64,000 nucleotides of DNA from UBA1845 sp002338715 (GTDB taxonomy: Bacteria > Planctomycetota > Phycisphaerae > UBA1845). Shown here one piece after another: positions 10,987-18,257 of the stretch (positions within the stretch are counted from its first letter, which is position 1; the number at the start of each line of letters is the position of its first letter). The notes under the pieces were generated by a model that was not told where the DNA came from, made no database searches, and was given only the letters and a program-made list of their open reading frames with translations. Made by a program: the position numbers and the translations under genes. The stretch spans positions 1 to 64,000 of the forward strand of contig DAORAL010000023.1 of the NCBI GenBank assembly GCA_035344155.1, in the 5' to 3' direction.

Positions 10987-12785
10987 GATGGATTAGCAAA
11001 TAGAGTCTGACGGGCTTTGGTTAATCCGATGAGTGCGTGTTGGCAGTTGTCGATCCGGATGCGCCAGTCGATCGGTGACGTACGAATGCCGTTGACCGTG
11101 TCGGGCTGGCTGCGGACGAAGAAGCATTCTTCCTTGCGGACCTGCAACTGCATGACAAACCGAGCCGCCAACCTGCATGCTTCGGTGTACCGATCGTATC
11201 GCTTCGTGTCGCCGGTTTCCTTGGCGAGTTTCGCGGCTTCGGTCAGACCGCTGAGCATTGCAGCCGTCGCAGCGTTCGCGGGAAGAATACCGGGCGCAGC
11301 GATCGCCCCGACGAGCATTCTCGCATCGCGATTGTTTGAAACGATCTGATGGTCGCAGACCTGGTCGGCCATCCTGAAGGCGAAGTCGCGATACTTGCTC
11401 TGCTTGGTCAATCGAGCCATCCGCGAATAGGCCTGCATGTGCCACGGAATCATCGCGGGCGACCCGACGCGCTCGTAGCGATCCTGATAGATCGGGAACG
11501 CCTTGTCGATCGCGTCGAGAAGTTTCTGCGTCGGATTCAGTTCATAGCATCGAACCAACGCCAGAACCGCTTGTCCGGGTGCGACGTCTTCACCCTCGAG
11601 ATCGCGATTGGGCGGAAAAGTCGTGATGAAGCGGCCATTGGGGTTCTGTAGCCAGATGATCGCGTTGGCCAATTGCTCGCGAATGTTGGCCGTCAATTTC
11701 GGATTGGGCGCGTCGGCGAGTGCGAGGCAGAACTGCGCGGTTGCACCGAGTTGATTCTTGAGGTCCGGTGTTTGCAGAAACGCTGCGTTTTCCACGTCGG
11801 GCAGATCGATCATCAACTCGCGCCGCGCGCGGATGCTGCGCTGCAATGCCGCTTCCGCACTGGCAGAATCCGATGCGCTCGCGTGAATCGCAAGTGCCCA
11901 GATCGCGCCCGACTGCGCGATTTCGTCTTCGTCAGCCGCGTATGAGTCAGCGGCTGGATCGTATCGAAAGGCGAACGTCCCATCGGGGCGCTGGCGATAG
12001 ATCAGATAGTCGCTGATCTGGTCGATTGATTGAGCAAGCCCATCAGCCGTGACCTGCTGCATCGGGACGTAGGTCATACCCCGTTGCAGCGCATGAATTT
12101 CGCCGCCGATTTCGCTTTCCCACCAGTGCAGCGTGCGGAATTTTGAAAGTTTCGCCAATGCCAGCGATCGCGAATCAATCGTGATCTCTTTGCCCAGCGT
12201 TTTGATCGCCTGCCGCACACTGACGCCACGGGCAATCAACTCCGACGGCGTGCACCAGCGACGCTCGCCATCGAGAAACAAGCCGATGCCATCAAGACCC
12301 GGGTCAATGAAATTCTCAACCGCGCCGGGCGTCATCCAACCACCTTGGGTGGAATGAAACGACTTCGTCCGACCGAGCACCTGCGCATCGATAAGAACGT
12401 CGTCCAATCGAAAGGTCGCGCCGTCCATGCTGCTGTGGGCACTGCTCAGTGCAACCAGTGCGGCCTCCTGTGCGGCTTCGACGATCGGATTCAAAAGCGA
12501 CACGCCGATCCCCCGGGCATATCCGTCGATCCGCAAGGTGACGACCATTTGGCTTTTGGTGTCGATCAGGGCGGGCGGAACGTACTCCGGGTGGTAGGGC
12601 GGTTGGTTTGCGACCTTGGCCTCCAGGGTGCGGCGGATAAGTTGGGTAAGGAATCGCTGCTCGGTCGGGCCTATGTCCAGCGGATCATATTCCGCCTCCA
12701 TGCTCGACATCCCGGGCGGATCCGCCGATAACATCACCGGATGCCCGACAAGGCATAGAATCGCGATGACCATATTTAATCTCAT
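10983..12785 (-). CDS. Exported alpha/alpha-toroid-like protein with AMMECR1-like N-terminal region
   Basis: 600 residues. A short signal peptide (hydrophobic IAILCLVGHPVMLSA) precedes a region (about 60-180) with MVVTLRIDGYARGIGVSL and a following EAAQEAALVAL helix. This resembles the beta-strand/helix pattern of AMMECR1 domains, although the usual CIG motif is altered. The C-terminal two thirds (about 235-600) shows repeated helical hairpins (YLIYRQRPDGTFAFRY, GAIWALAIHA, AIIWLQNPNGRFITT), typical of six-hairpin/terpenoid-cyclase-type toroids found in glycosidases and lyases. No catalytic pair could be assigned. It is the first gene of an operon with the GT-C-like membrane protein, so a role in surface glycan handling is plausible but inferred. 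Confidence 0.65.
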   Translation of the reverse strand: MRLNMVIAILCLVGHPVMLSADPPGMSSMEAEYDPLDIGPTEQRFLTQLIRRTLEAKVANQPPYHPEYVPPALIDTKSQMVVTLRIDGYARGIGVSLLNPIVEAAQEAALVALSSAHSSMDGATFRLDDVLIDAQVLGRTKSFHSTQGGWMTPGAVENFIDPGLDGIGLFLDGERRWCTPSELIARGVSVRQAIKTLGKEITIDSRSLALAKLSKFRTLHWWESEIGGEIHALQRGMTYVPMQQVTADGLAQSIDQISDYLIYRQRPDGTFAFRYDPAADSYAADEDEIAQSGAIWALAIHASASDSASAEAALQRSIRARRELMIDLPDVENAAFLQTPDLKNQLGATAQFCLALADAPNPKLTANIREQLANAIIWLQNPNGRFITTFPPNRDLEGEDVAPGQAVLALVRCYELNPTQKLLDAIDKAFPIYQDRYERVGSPAMIPWHMQAYSRMARLTKQSKYRDFAFRMADQVCDHQIVSNNRDARMLVGAIAAPGILPANAATAAMLSGLTEAAKLAKETGDTKRYDRYTEACRLAARFVMQLQVRKEECFFVRSQPDTVNGIRTSPIDWRIRIDNCQHALIGLTKARQTLFANPS

Positions 12786-12844
12786 GGCCGCAAGTATAAT
12801 CCGCGCTATGGCACGTCACAACATCAACCGCGAGAGCGACCTCC

Positions 12845-13759
12845 ATGTGCAAATCGGAACGTAACCACGCCAACGCCATCGTTGAATCAACCGGCGTGGT
12901 GGCCAAGCAGGTCGATGCTGTCGCCGTCATCGTGCGCTACGATGCCATTCCTGACGTGAAGCGGCTGCTCGAGGTCATTCCCGATCCCATTCGCGTGATC
13001 GTATTCGGCGCGGAAGAGCATGCTGACAAACTCGATGATCCGCGCATCGTGCGCCTCGACGTGCCGAGTTTCCAACTGACCCGCATGGACCAGATCAAGA
13101 TGGCCACCGTGCTGGCGCTGAGTCAGCGCGTGCTCGATGCCGGTGAAACATTCGTGGCATTGACCGGTGTGGCCGGCAAACCGATCGACACGCTCGTGGT
13201 GATGGAGGTCGGCAAGGAATATGAATTGTTTGATTCGGTCGGGCAACCCAAGCTGACCGAACACGTTCGCAGGGTTGTGTTTCAACGCGTGTTGACGATG
13301 GCGCTGGAGCTGGCCAACGAAGGGCGCGAAGGCAAACCGATCGGTGCACTGTTTGTGATCGGGAACATGCGCGAACTGCAGAAGTACAGCGAGCAAAACA
13401 TCATCAACCCGTTTCGCGGATACGCCGAAAAGGATCGCAACATTCTCGATGATCGTTTGCGCAATACCGTCAAGGAATTCGCAGCGATCGATGGGGCGTT
13501 TCTCATCAAGGGCAACGGTGTGATTGTAACGGCTGGCACGACGCTTCGACCCGATACTAGTGGCGTCGAATTGCCACAGGGGCTCGGCGCGCGACATGCG
13601 TCAGCCGCGGCTATCAGCGCTTCGACCAAAAGCATCGCCATCACCGTGTCCGAATCGACGGGCACGGTTCGATTGTGGCGGCTTGGCAAGATGGTGATCG
13701 AAATCGAAAAAGCCCCAAGAGCACCCGTCCGTCCAAGAAACGCAGCACACTTCGACTAA
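12845..13759 (+). CDS. dacZ: Diadenylate cyclase (c-di-AMP synthase), DacZ/DisN-like
   Basis: 304 residues. The C-terminal DAC domain shows the nucleotide-binding motifs DGA (216-218) and GARHASAA (248-255), followed by ITVSESTGTVRLWRLGKMV (266-284). The pattern PQGLGARH...SESTG is closer to archaeal-type DacZ/DisN than to bacillar CdaA/DisA. The N-terminal 150 residues form an alpha/beta domain like the pyruvate-kinase-C-like domain fused to DAC in that subfamily. It has no transmembrane segments, so the enzyme should be cytosolic and make c-di-AMP from two ATP. The position usually Arg in the RHR motif is Ala here (RHA). The gene is divergent from the 12785 gene with only 59 bases between. 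The symbol follows the archaeal subfamily by analogy. Confidence 0.85.
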   Translation: MCKSERNHANAIVESTGVVAKQVDAVAVIVRYDAIPDVKRLLEVIPDPIRVIVFGAEEHADKLDDPRIVRLDVPSFQLTRMDQIKMATVLALSQRVLDAGETFVALTGVAGKPIDTLVVMEVGKEYELFDSVGQPKLTEHVRRVVFQRVLTMALELANEGREGKPIGALFVIGNMRELQKYSEQNIINPFRGYAEKDRNILDDRLRNTVKEFAAIDGAFLIKGNGVIVTAGTTLRPDTSGVELPQGLGARHASAAAISASTKSIAITVSESTGTVRLWRLGKMVIEIEKAPRAPVRPRNAAHFD

Positions 13760-13795
13760 CACGATTATTGATAGGAAGATTATCGATAAGAAGAC

Positions 13796-13869
13796 GTGCC
13801 ACTGCTCTGTGAGCAGTGCAGAAGGCGATGGGCATCCTTTGCCCCACACTGCTCACAGAGCAGTGGCAC
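13796..13869. repeat. Perfect 23-bp inverted repeat (family C, copy 1)
   Basis: Two 23-bp arms (13796-13818 and 13847-13869) are exact reverse complements around a 28-base spacer; each arm is itself a hairpin (CACTGCTC-TGT-GAGCAGTG). The right arm contains the stop codon of the PHP gene. Related copies lie at 58590-58680 and 62622-62661. Confidence 0.9.
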
Positions 13870-14677
13870 GGAGTTGGCCTTCTTCGAAGCAGGCGAGGTG
13901 GGTCAAACCGGCGTCTTTCATCATCTTGATCGCGTGGTCCGCGCCGGCTCCGATGTCTTCCGCCCGATGGGAATCCGAACCGAACGACATCATCGTCCCA
14001 CCAAGTTCCGCATAGCGCTGCACGACTTCCATCCCCGGCATGGGAGACGAAAGGCCCTGCCGCAGCGTTGACGTGTTGATCTCCGGAACAATCCCCGCGT
14101 CCAGACAGTTTTGCAGAATCGCGTCGACCGGTTTGGGTTCGTTCAGGGGGCCGTCGAATCCAAACATACGGAACGCATACCGCTTGGCGAAGTCGAGGTG
14201 CCCGAGGATTTGAAATGGCTGATGCCCGTCGCGTTTCATCTGCACAAGGTGTGCGGTGCAATCGCACATCGCTTTCAGATAGAAGCGCAGGTATTCGTCG
14301 CACGACATGTTCGCGAATTGATCTTGAACATGAACCGCCCGTCCCGACGCCCAATGCAAACTCAGCAAGATAACATCAAAGGAATGGGCTGCGAGAAACT
14401 TGAGAATGAAATCCATCCGCTCGGGCTGATAGCAAACTTCGATGCCCTTGCCGATGAAAATTTGATCACCGAACTGTTCACGGAGTTCAAGAATCTCGCG
14501 CTCGATCTTCGCATCGTCATAGACGCATCCGTCCCACTCCGTCGGATGCGTGTCGAAATGTTCAGTGAAGGTCAGCCCGGCCAAGCCAACGTCGATCGCC
14601 CGCCGAACGTTGTCAATCGGCTGCGTTTGACAATCAAACGAATTCCAGGAATGCAGATGTTGATCAAAGATGCGCAT
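13853..14677 (-). CDS. PHP-domain phosphoesterase (histidinol-phosphatase HisJ-like)
   Basis: 274 residues from ATG 14675-14677; the longer frame to 14824 would encode repeat sequence and is rejected. Metal-binding motifs are in place: DQHLHS (5-10), TEHFDTH (about 38-44), a conserved Glu in GKGIEV, LLSLHWA, an H in LGHLDFAKRY, PEINTSTLR, and the terminal SDSHRAEDIG. This order matches the trinuclear PHP phosphatase fold of histidinol-phosphatase HisJ and relatives, which hydrolyse phosphomonoesters. No his genes are nearby, so the substrate is uncertain. The last residues and the TGA are supplied by the inverted repeat at 13796-13869, and the region upstream of the start is repeat DNA. The C-terminus may therefore differ from its relatives. 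Confidence 0.82.
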   Translation of the reverse strand: MRIFDQHLHSWNSFDCQTQPIDNVRRAIDVGLAGLTFTEHFDTHPTEWDGCVYDDAKIEREILELREQFGDQIFIGKGIEVCYQPERMDFILKFLAAHSFDVILLSLHWASGRAVHVQDQFANMSCDEYLRFYLKAMCDCTAHLVQMKRDGHQPFQILGHLDFAKRYAFRMFGFDGPLNEPKPVDAILQNCLDAGIVPEINTSTLRQGLSSPMPGMEVVQRYAELGGTMMSFGSDSHRAEDIGAGADHAIKMMKDAGLTHLACFEEGQLRATAL

Positions 14678-14694
14678 CAAAATCCACGAGTACG

Positions 14695-14725
14695 GGTGCC
14701 CCGCCCTTTCAGGGTGGGGGACTGA
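14695..14725 (+). repeat. Dispersed palindromic repeat, family A, copy 2
   Basis: Same 31-bp unit as at 8888-8918, with TTTCAGGG at the centre. It lies 17 bases upstream of the PHP start codon and splits a family B repeat: AATCCACGAGT lies on its left and the body of B on its right, whereas these are contiguous in the copy at 31021-31193. Confidence 0.85.
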
Positions 14726-14737
14726 TAGAACGAGACA

Positions 14738-14894
14738 GACTGGAACACCAAGAGTCCAAACATAGCGGCGCAACAGCGTCGTCATTCCCGCGCAGGCGGG
14801 AATCCAGGGGCAAAACGAAATCAATCCAGGTGAGTACCGGCGCCCGTGCTGTCAAAATTGGACGAGCAAAACACCATGCTTGGACTAAGATCGC
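14738..14894 (+). repeat. Dispersed repeat, family B, copy 1
   Basis: About 157 bp containing the palindrome CATTCCCGCG...GGCGGGAATCC, then GGGGCAAAACGAA and a conserved tail (TTGGACGAGCAAAAC...CTTGGACTAAGATCGC). It aligns along its length with 31021-31193 (minus) and more loosely with 17653-17768 (plus). With the adjoining family A copies it fills the gene-free interval 14678-15136, where no coding gene was seen. Confidence 0.85.
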
Positions 14895-15065
14895 GATAAA
14901 CAACCGCAAGGTCAAAAAGACCGGGTAACCTTAATCACATCGATCATCGACGCGCATCGGTGGCTGTCAACTAAATCACGGGTCCGAAGCGACCGGAAAT
15001 CAGGATCGCGAATGGGTTGTTTGTCAGCGGTAATGTTGTGCTGGCCGAGTGTGGTAGAGGTTCAA

Positions 15066-15096
15066 TCTGTCCCCCACCCTGAAAGGGCGGGGCACC
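15066..15096 (-). repeat. Dispersed palindromic repeat, family A, copy 3
   Basis: Inverted copy of the 31-bp family A unit, 40 bases downstream of the HU gene stop. Because the unit is palindromic and G+C-rich it could also act as a transcript-end hairpin for the HU gene, but there is no T tract. Confidence 0.82.
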
Positions 15097-15136
15097 TTAA
15101 ACCTGCTGCGACACAATCTGGATATGGCTGGGGCGA

Positions 15137-15496
15137 TCAGGCCTCGCGCGACTGGTTGTTTGAATGCGACTGGGGGGCGACGGCATCGAGGACGTCCGGC
15201 GGTGGCGAACCATCGCCCACGAGACGTTCTTTCATCAGTCGGCCAATCTTGAATTTGACGGTGCGTTTGGCCGCAACATCGACCGGTTCGAGCGTCTTCG
15301 GATTCTGGGCACGGCGGGCGGCCCGAATCTTGCATTCAAATACACCGAAGTCTCTGAATTCCAAGCGGTTACCGTTTCCCAACTCATCGATGATGTTGTC
15401 GAGGAAACTCTGCACGATGCGCTTAACGAGCACCCGCTTCGCACCGGTTTCCTCAGCGATTCGATCAATCAGTTCTTTTTTGGTTACCGTGGCCAT
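15137..15496 (-). CDS. HU/IHF-family DNA-binding protein
   Basis: 119 residues from ATG 15494-15496, chosen because GGAG precedes it by about 8 bases and because MATVTKKELIDRIA is the classical HU start. Upstream in-frame codons are ignored. The body matches HU/IHF: a helix-turn-helix N-terminus, the central LEFRDFGVFE strand, and the DNA-binding arm ARRAQNPKTLEPVDVAAKRTVKFK with the intercalating-proline NPKT. The last ~25 residues (GDGSPPPDVLDAVAPQSHSN...) form a low-complexity tail longer than canonical HU. It bends DNA and compacts the nucleoid; a second nucleoid protein (Hc1) is encoded at 27602. Confidence 0.93.
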   Translation of the reverse strand: MATVTKKELIDRIAEETGAKRVLVKRIVQSFLDNIIDELGNGNRLEFRDFGVFECKIRAARRAQNPKTLEPVDVAAKRTVKFKIGRLMKERLVGDGSPPPDVLDAVAPQSHSNNQSREA

Positions 15497-15822
15497 TGAT
15501 TGCTCCAACTTCCGGCGGCTAATCCGTGGGGGCATTGGGGTATCCCCGAGCACACCCACACGAGCCGATACGACATCCGTTCTGGCGAGTCGCCACCGGA
15601 AAGATCAAACGCACAAATATCAAACAGTAATCGCCTTGTGAATTCGCGCAAGTCATACTACGACAATGTGGTTACGGCATCAAGCAGATTTCACAGGCAC
15701 CCCGAAATGGTGGCGCGAACCGGGCGTTTTGAGGGCGTTTTGGGGCACTTTTGAGGGTGATTTTTCGGTCAATTTGGGGGGTGTCCGAGCCGGTTTAAGC
15801 CCGGAATCCGGTCGGCCCCCTG
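15497..15822. other. Gene-free interval between HU and lipoprotein genes
   Basis: 326 bases without a supported gene. It must hold the HU promoter at its left end (minus direction). The right part has three GGGCGTTTTG/GGGCACTTTTGA-like G/T runs (about 15730-15770). No RNA gene or strong terminator was recognised. Confidence 0.5.
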
Positions 15823-16131
15823 TTACCGGACGGCTGACCCTTCCCGGGTGAGCTGGAATCGGCGGATCGGGAAGCGGTAATTGCGGAAGTTATAGCCCTG
15901 AATGTCGTAGATCCGCTCACGATAATTGAGCTTCTCTGGATTGGCATAGTACCCGTCCGTGCTGGGCCAATCGCTGCGGACGTTGCTCAAATCAGCCAAC
16001 ATCGCGTTCGGATGCGGGTCGAACATCACGTTTGGGTGCATGGTGACCAGCGGCGGCAGGTAGGTATCGTTCTGGGCGCACCCCGAGAGGGCGATCACCA
16101 TCAGGGCTAAGCTGGCCAATTGCATCCTCAT
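15823..16131 (-). CDS. Small predicted lipoprotein
   Basis: 102 residues from ATG 16129-16131. A signal peptide (MRMQLASLALMVIALSGC) ends in a lipobox LSGC, so the mature protein should be lipid-anchored at Cys18. The mature part is short, Pro/Asn/Tyr-rich (YLPPLVTMHPNVMFDPHPN, YDIQGYNFRNYRFPIRRFQ) and has no known domain. The gene is divergent from rmuC across about 306 bases that show no other gene. The function is unknown; the lipoprotein call rests on the N-terminus only. Confidence 0.75.
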   Translation of the reverse strand: MRMQLASLALMVIALSGCAQNDTYLPPLVTMHPNVMFDPHPNAMLADLSNVRSDWPSTDGYYANPEKLNYRERIYDIQGYNFRNYRFPIRRFQLTREGSAVR

Positions 16132-16437
16132 GTGCAAATCCTGTTTTTGTAGTCTGCCTGTGAATTCTATCTGCATTGAACGTGCCAGGCGACTTGGACC
16201 TTTCGCTTGTCACACGCAAACCACCGCCTGGGTCGGCTTGAATGGCGTGATTATCAGCCCCTGGGATGTTCGGCCGGTGACGATCGTAGCGGGATGTTTC
16301 GTTCACGGGACGTTGGCGGCTGGCGACGTTGCATTTTGGCATCAGCCCATGCCTCTGATAACGTGTCGATATGGGCCTGCATTTGTGATGGCTTGTCTTG
16401 CGCCTGGTCGCCGCGTGCAAGCTGTTTGGGAATCGTG

Positions 16438-17646
16438 ATGAACGAATACGTTGCGTTTGGATTGGGGCTGGTCATCGGAGGGGCGATTGTTGCGCTGGTT
16501 GTGTATTTGCGCAAACGCTCGGTCGAGACGCTCGCCCGCGACCTCATCGCCCAAACAGAAACGCGGCGGGCGGAAGAACTCGACCGAACCCTTGCCCAAC
16601 TCAAAGATGCCTTCGGTGCGTTGAGTCGCGACGCTTTGGCCGTCAACAGCGAGGAGTTTCTCAAGCTGGCCAAAACCCGCCTCGAAAACCAAACCGATGC
16701 CGGCGCGTCGCACCTCGAAGAAAAAAAGAAACTGATCGACGCACGCCTGGAAACCGTCACCAAGAAAGTTGCCGAACTCAACCAGGCGCTGCACGGCGCT
16801 GAAAAAGAACGTCGCGAGTCCTTTGGCCGCCTTCTTAAGGAACTTGAAAACACCGGGCAAGCCAACCTGCGATTGCAGAACACCACCGCCCAATTGACAG
16901 CCGCCCTCGCCAGTCCGAGTCATCGCGGGCAGTGGGGCGAACGGATGGCCGAGGACGTGCTGCGGTTGGCTGGCATGGTCGAAGGCATCAACTACAAAAA
17001 GCAAATGATGACCGATGCGGGGACCAAGCCCGACTTCGTGTTTATGCTGCCTTCGGGTCAAAGCGTGAACATGGACGTGAAGTTCCCGCTGAACAATTAC
17101 GTTCGATACCTGCAATCCGAGGGCAACGACGCCGAGCAGTTCAAGAAGACCTTCCTGCAGGATGTGCGCAAACGCATCACGGAAGTAACCACGCGCGACT
17201 ATATCGATCCGTCAGGCGGCACGGTCGATGTCGTTCTGGTGTTCATTCCCAACGAGCAGGTTTACGGTTTTATTCACGAAAACGATCCCGGTCTGCTTGA
17301 TGACGCGATGGCGCAGAAGATTGTCCTGTGTTCACCGCTGACCCTGTTCGCGATCCTGGCTGTCATTCGAAAAGCAGCCGACAACTTCCGCCTGCAGGAA
17401 ACCAGCGACGAAATCCTCTCATTGATGGGGACGTTCGCCAGGCAATGGGAAAAGTACAGCAGTGTGGTGGAGACGTTGGGCACGCGGCTCGAGAGCACGA
17501 TGAAAGCCTACGGAGAACTGAAGACCACCCGTTCGCGGATGCTTCAGCGTCAACTCGACAAGATCGATTCGCTTCGCCAAATGCGCAGCGAAGACGACGA
17601 CGCAACCGAATCATCCGACGAATCGCTCCGACTCGCCGATCGTTAG
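16438..17646 (+). CDS. rmuC: DNA recombination protein RmuC
   Basis: 402 residues from ATG 16438, just after GTG, where the typical RmuC N-terminal anchor begins (EYVAFGLGLVIGGAIVALVV). A long coiled coil (about 30-160) precedes the conserved core: GQWGERMAEDVLRLAGM, then KPDFVFMLPSG, VNMDVKFPLNNYVRYL, and DVVLVFIPNEQVYGFI. The D...DVK residues are the endonuclease-like PD-(D/E)xK core of the family. RmuC limits inversions between short inverted repeats in E. coli, which is notable in a region with many inverted repeats. The upstream in-frame stretch from 16207 is not supported by RmuC homology and is excluded. Confidence 0.93.
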   Translation: MNEYVAFGLGLVIGGAIVALVVYLRKRSVETLARDLIAQTETRRAEELDRTLAQLKDAFGALSRDALAVNSEEFLKLAKTRLENQTDAGASHLEEKKKLIDARLETVTKKVAELNQALHGAEKERRESFGRLLKELENTGQANLRLQNTTAQLTAALASPSHRGQWGERMAEDVLRLAGMVEGINYKKQMMTDAGTKPDFVFMLPSGQSVNMDVKFPLNNYVRYLQSEGNDAEQFKKTFLQDVRKRITEVTTRDYIDPSGGTVDVVLVFIPNEQVYGFIHENDPGLLDDAMAQKIVLCSPLTLFAILAVIRKAADNFRLQETSDEILSLMGTFARQWEKYSSVVETLGTRLESTMKAYGELKTTRSRMLQRQLDKIDSLRQMRSEDDDATESSDESLRLADR

Positions 17647-17652
17647 GGCGCC

Positions 17653-17768
17653 GTCATTCCCGCGAAGGCGGGAATCCAGGGGAAAAACGAAGTCAGTTCA
17701 CGTCGGTACTGCCCCAAGTACCGCGGAGAGTGGACGAGCAAGAACGCGAAGTCTGGTCCAAGATTGCC
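17653..17768 (+). repeat. Dispersed repeat, family B, copy 2 (diverged)
   Basis: It starts 7 bases after the rmuC stop with CATTCCCGCGAAGGCGGGAA, followed by the CCAGGGGAAAAACGAAGTCA segment and the GTGGACGAGCAAGAACGCG...GGTCCAAGATTGCC tail. It shares order with copies 1 and 3 but is more diverged in the middle. The palindrome may also end rmuC transcription. Confidence 0.75.
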
Positions 17769-17884
17769 AAAGCGAAAGTCCGATCCTTTTCCCACAAGCA
17801 GTGCGCGCAAAAAAAGGGCCGCCGGAATTATCCATTCCGGGACCCTGTATGCTCCAGATCGTTTTCCTGAGTTGGCTGCGGGTT

Positions 17885-18070
17885 CTAGATGCCGCCGCCG
17901 AGGAACAACGAAAGCACAATCTGCAACACGGTGTTGATCAGGTTCGCGCCGAGCACATCGTCAAATGTGCAGCCGGTTGTCTGGAAGACCATCGCACCGG
18001 CACTGACCATCGCAAGTGTCTTTGAAATACGAAGCATGTTCATACGCTTCGGGGATTTACCTTTCTGCAT
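17885..18070 (-). CDS. Very small predicted lipoprotein or exported peptide
   Basis: 61 residues from ATG 18068-18070, preceded by GGAG nine bases upstream. A basic N-terminus (MQKGKSPKRMNMLRISK) and hydrophobic core (TLAMVSAGAMVFQTTGC) end in a TTGC lipobox-like site. The remaining 28 residues (FDDVLGANLINTVLQIVLSLFLGGG) are hydrophobic and Gly-rich at the end. No known family was recognised. It stands alone in the minus direction before the glycosyltransferase gene. Confidence 0.65.
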   Translation of the reverse strand: MQKGKSPKRMNMLRISKTLAMVSAGAMVFQTTGCTFDDVLGANLINTVLQIVLSLFLGGGI

Positions 18071-18257
18071 ATCTGATTTCTCCATATTGAGGTTGGTTCG
18101 TCTGCTTTGGACCACGCCAAATGATCGCAGCCGCATTATACGGATGCCAAGCGTCCCGTCACGTTCGAATACCGACAAATTTGCCTGCCCCGCCCAGATG
18201 CACATTTCCACCTGGGCACATTTCCACCTGCAACCGCACAACATTGCCCGCGCTTCG

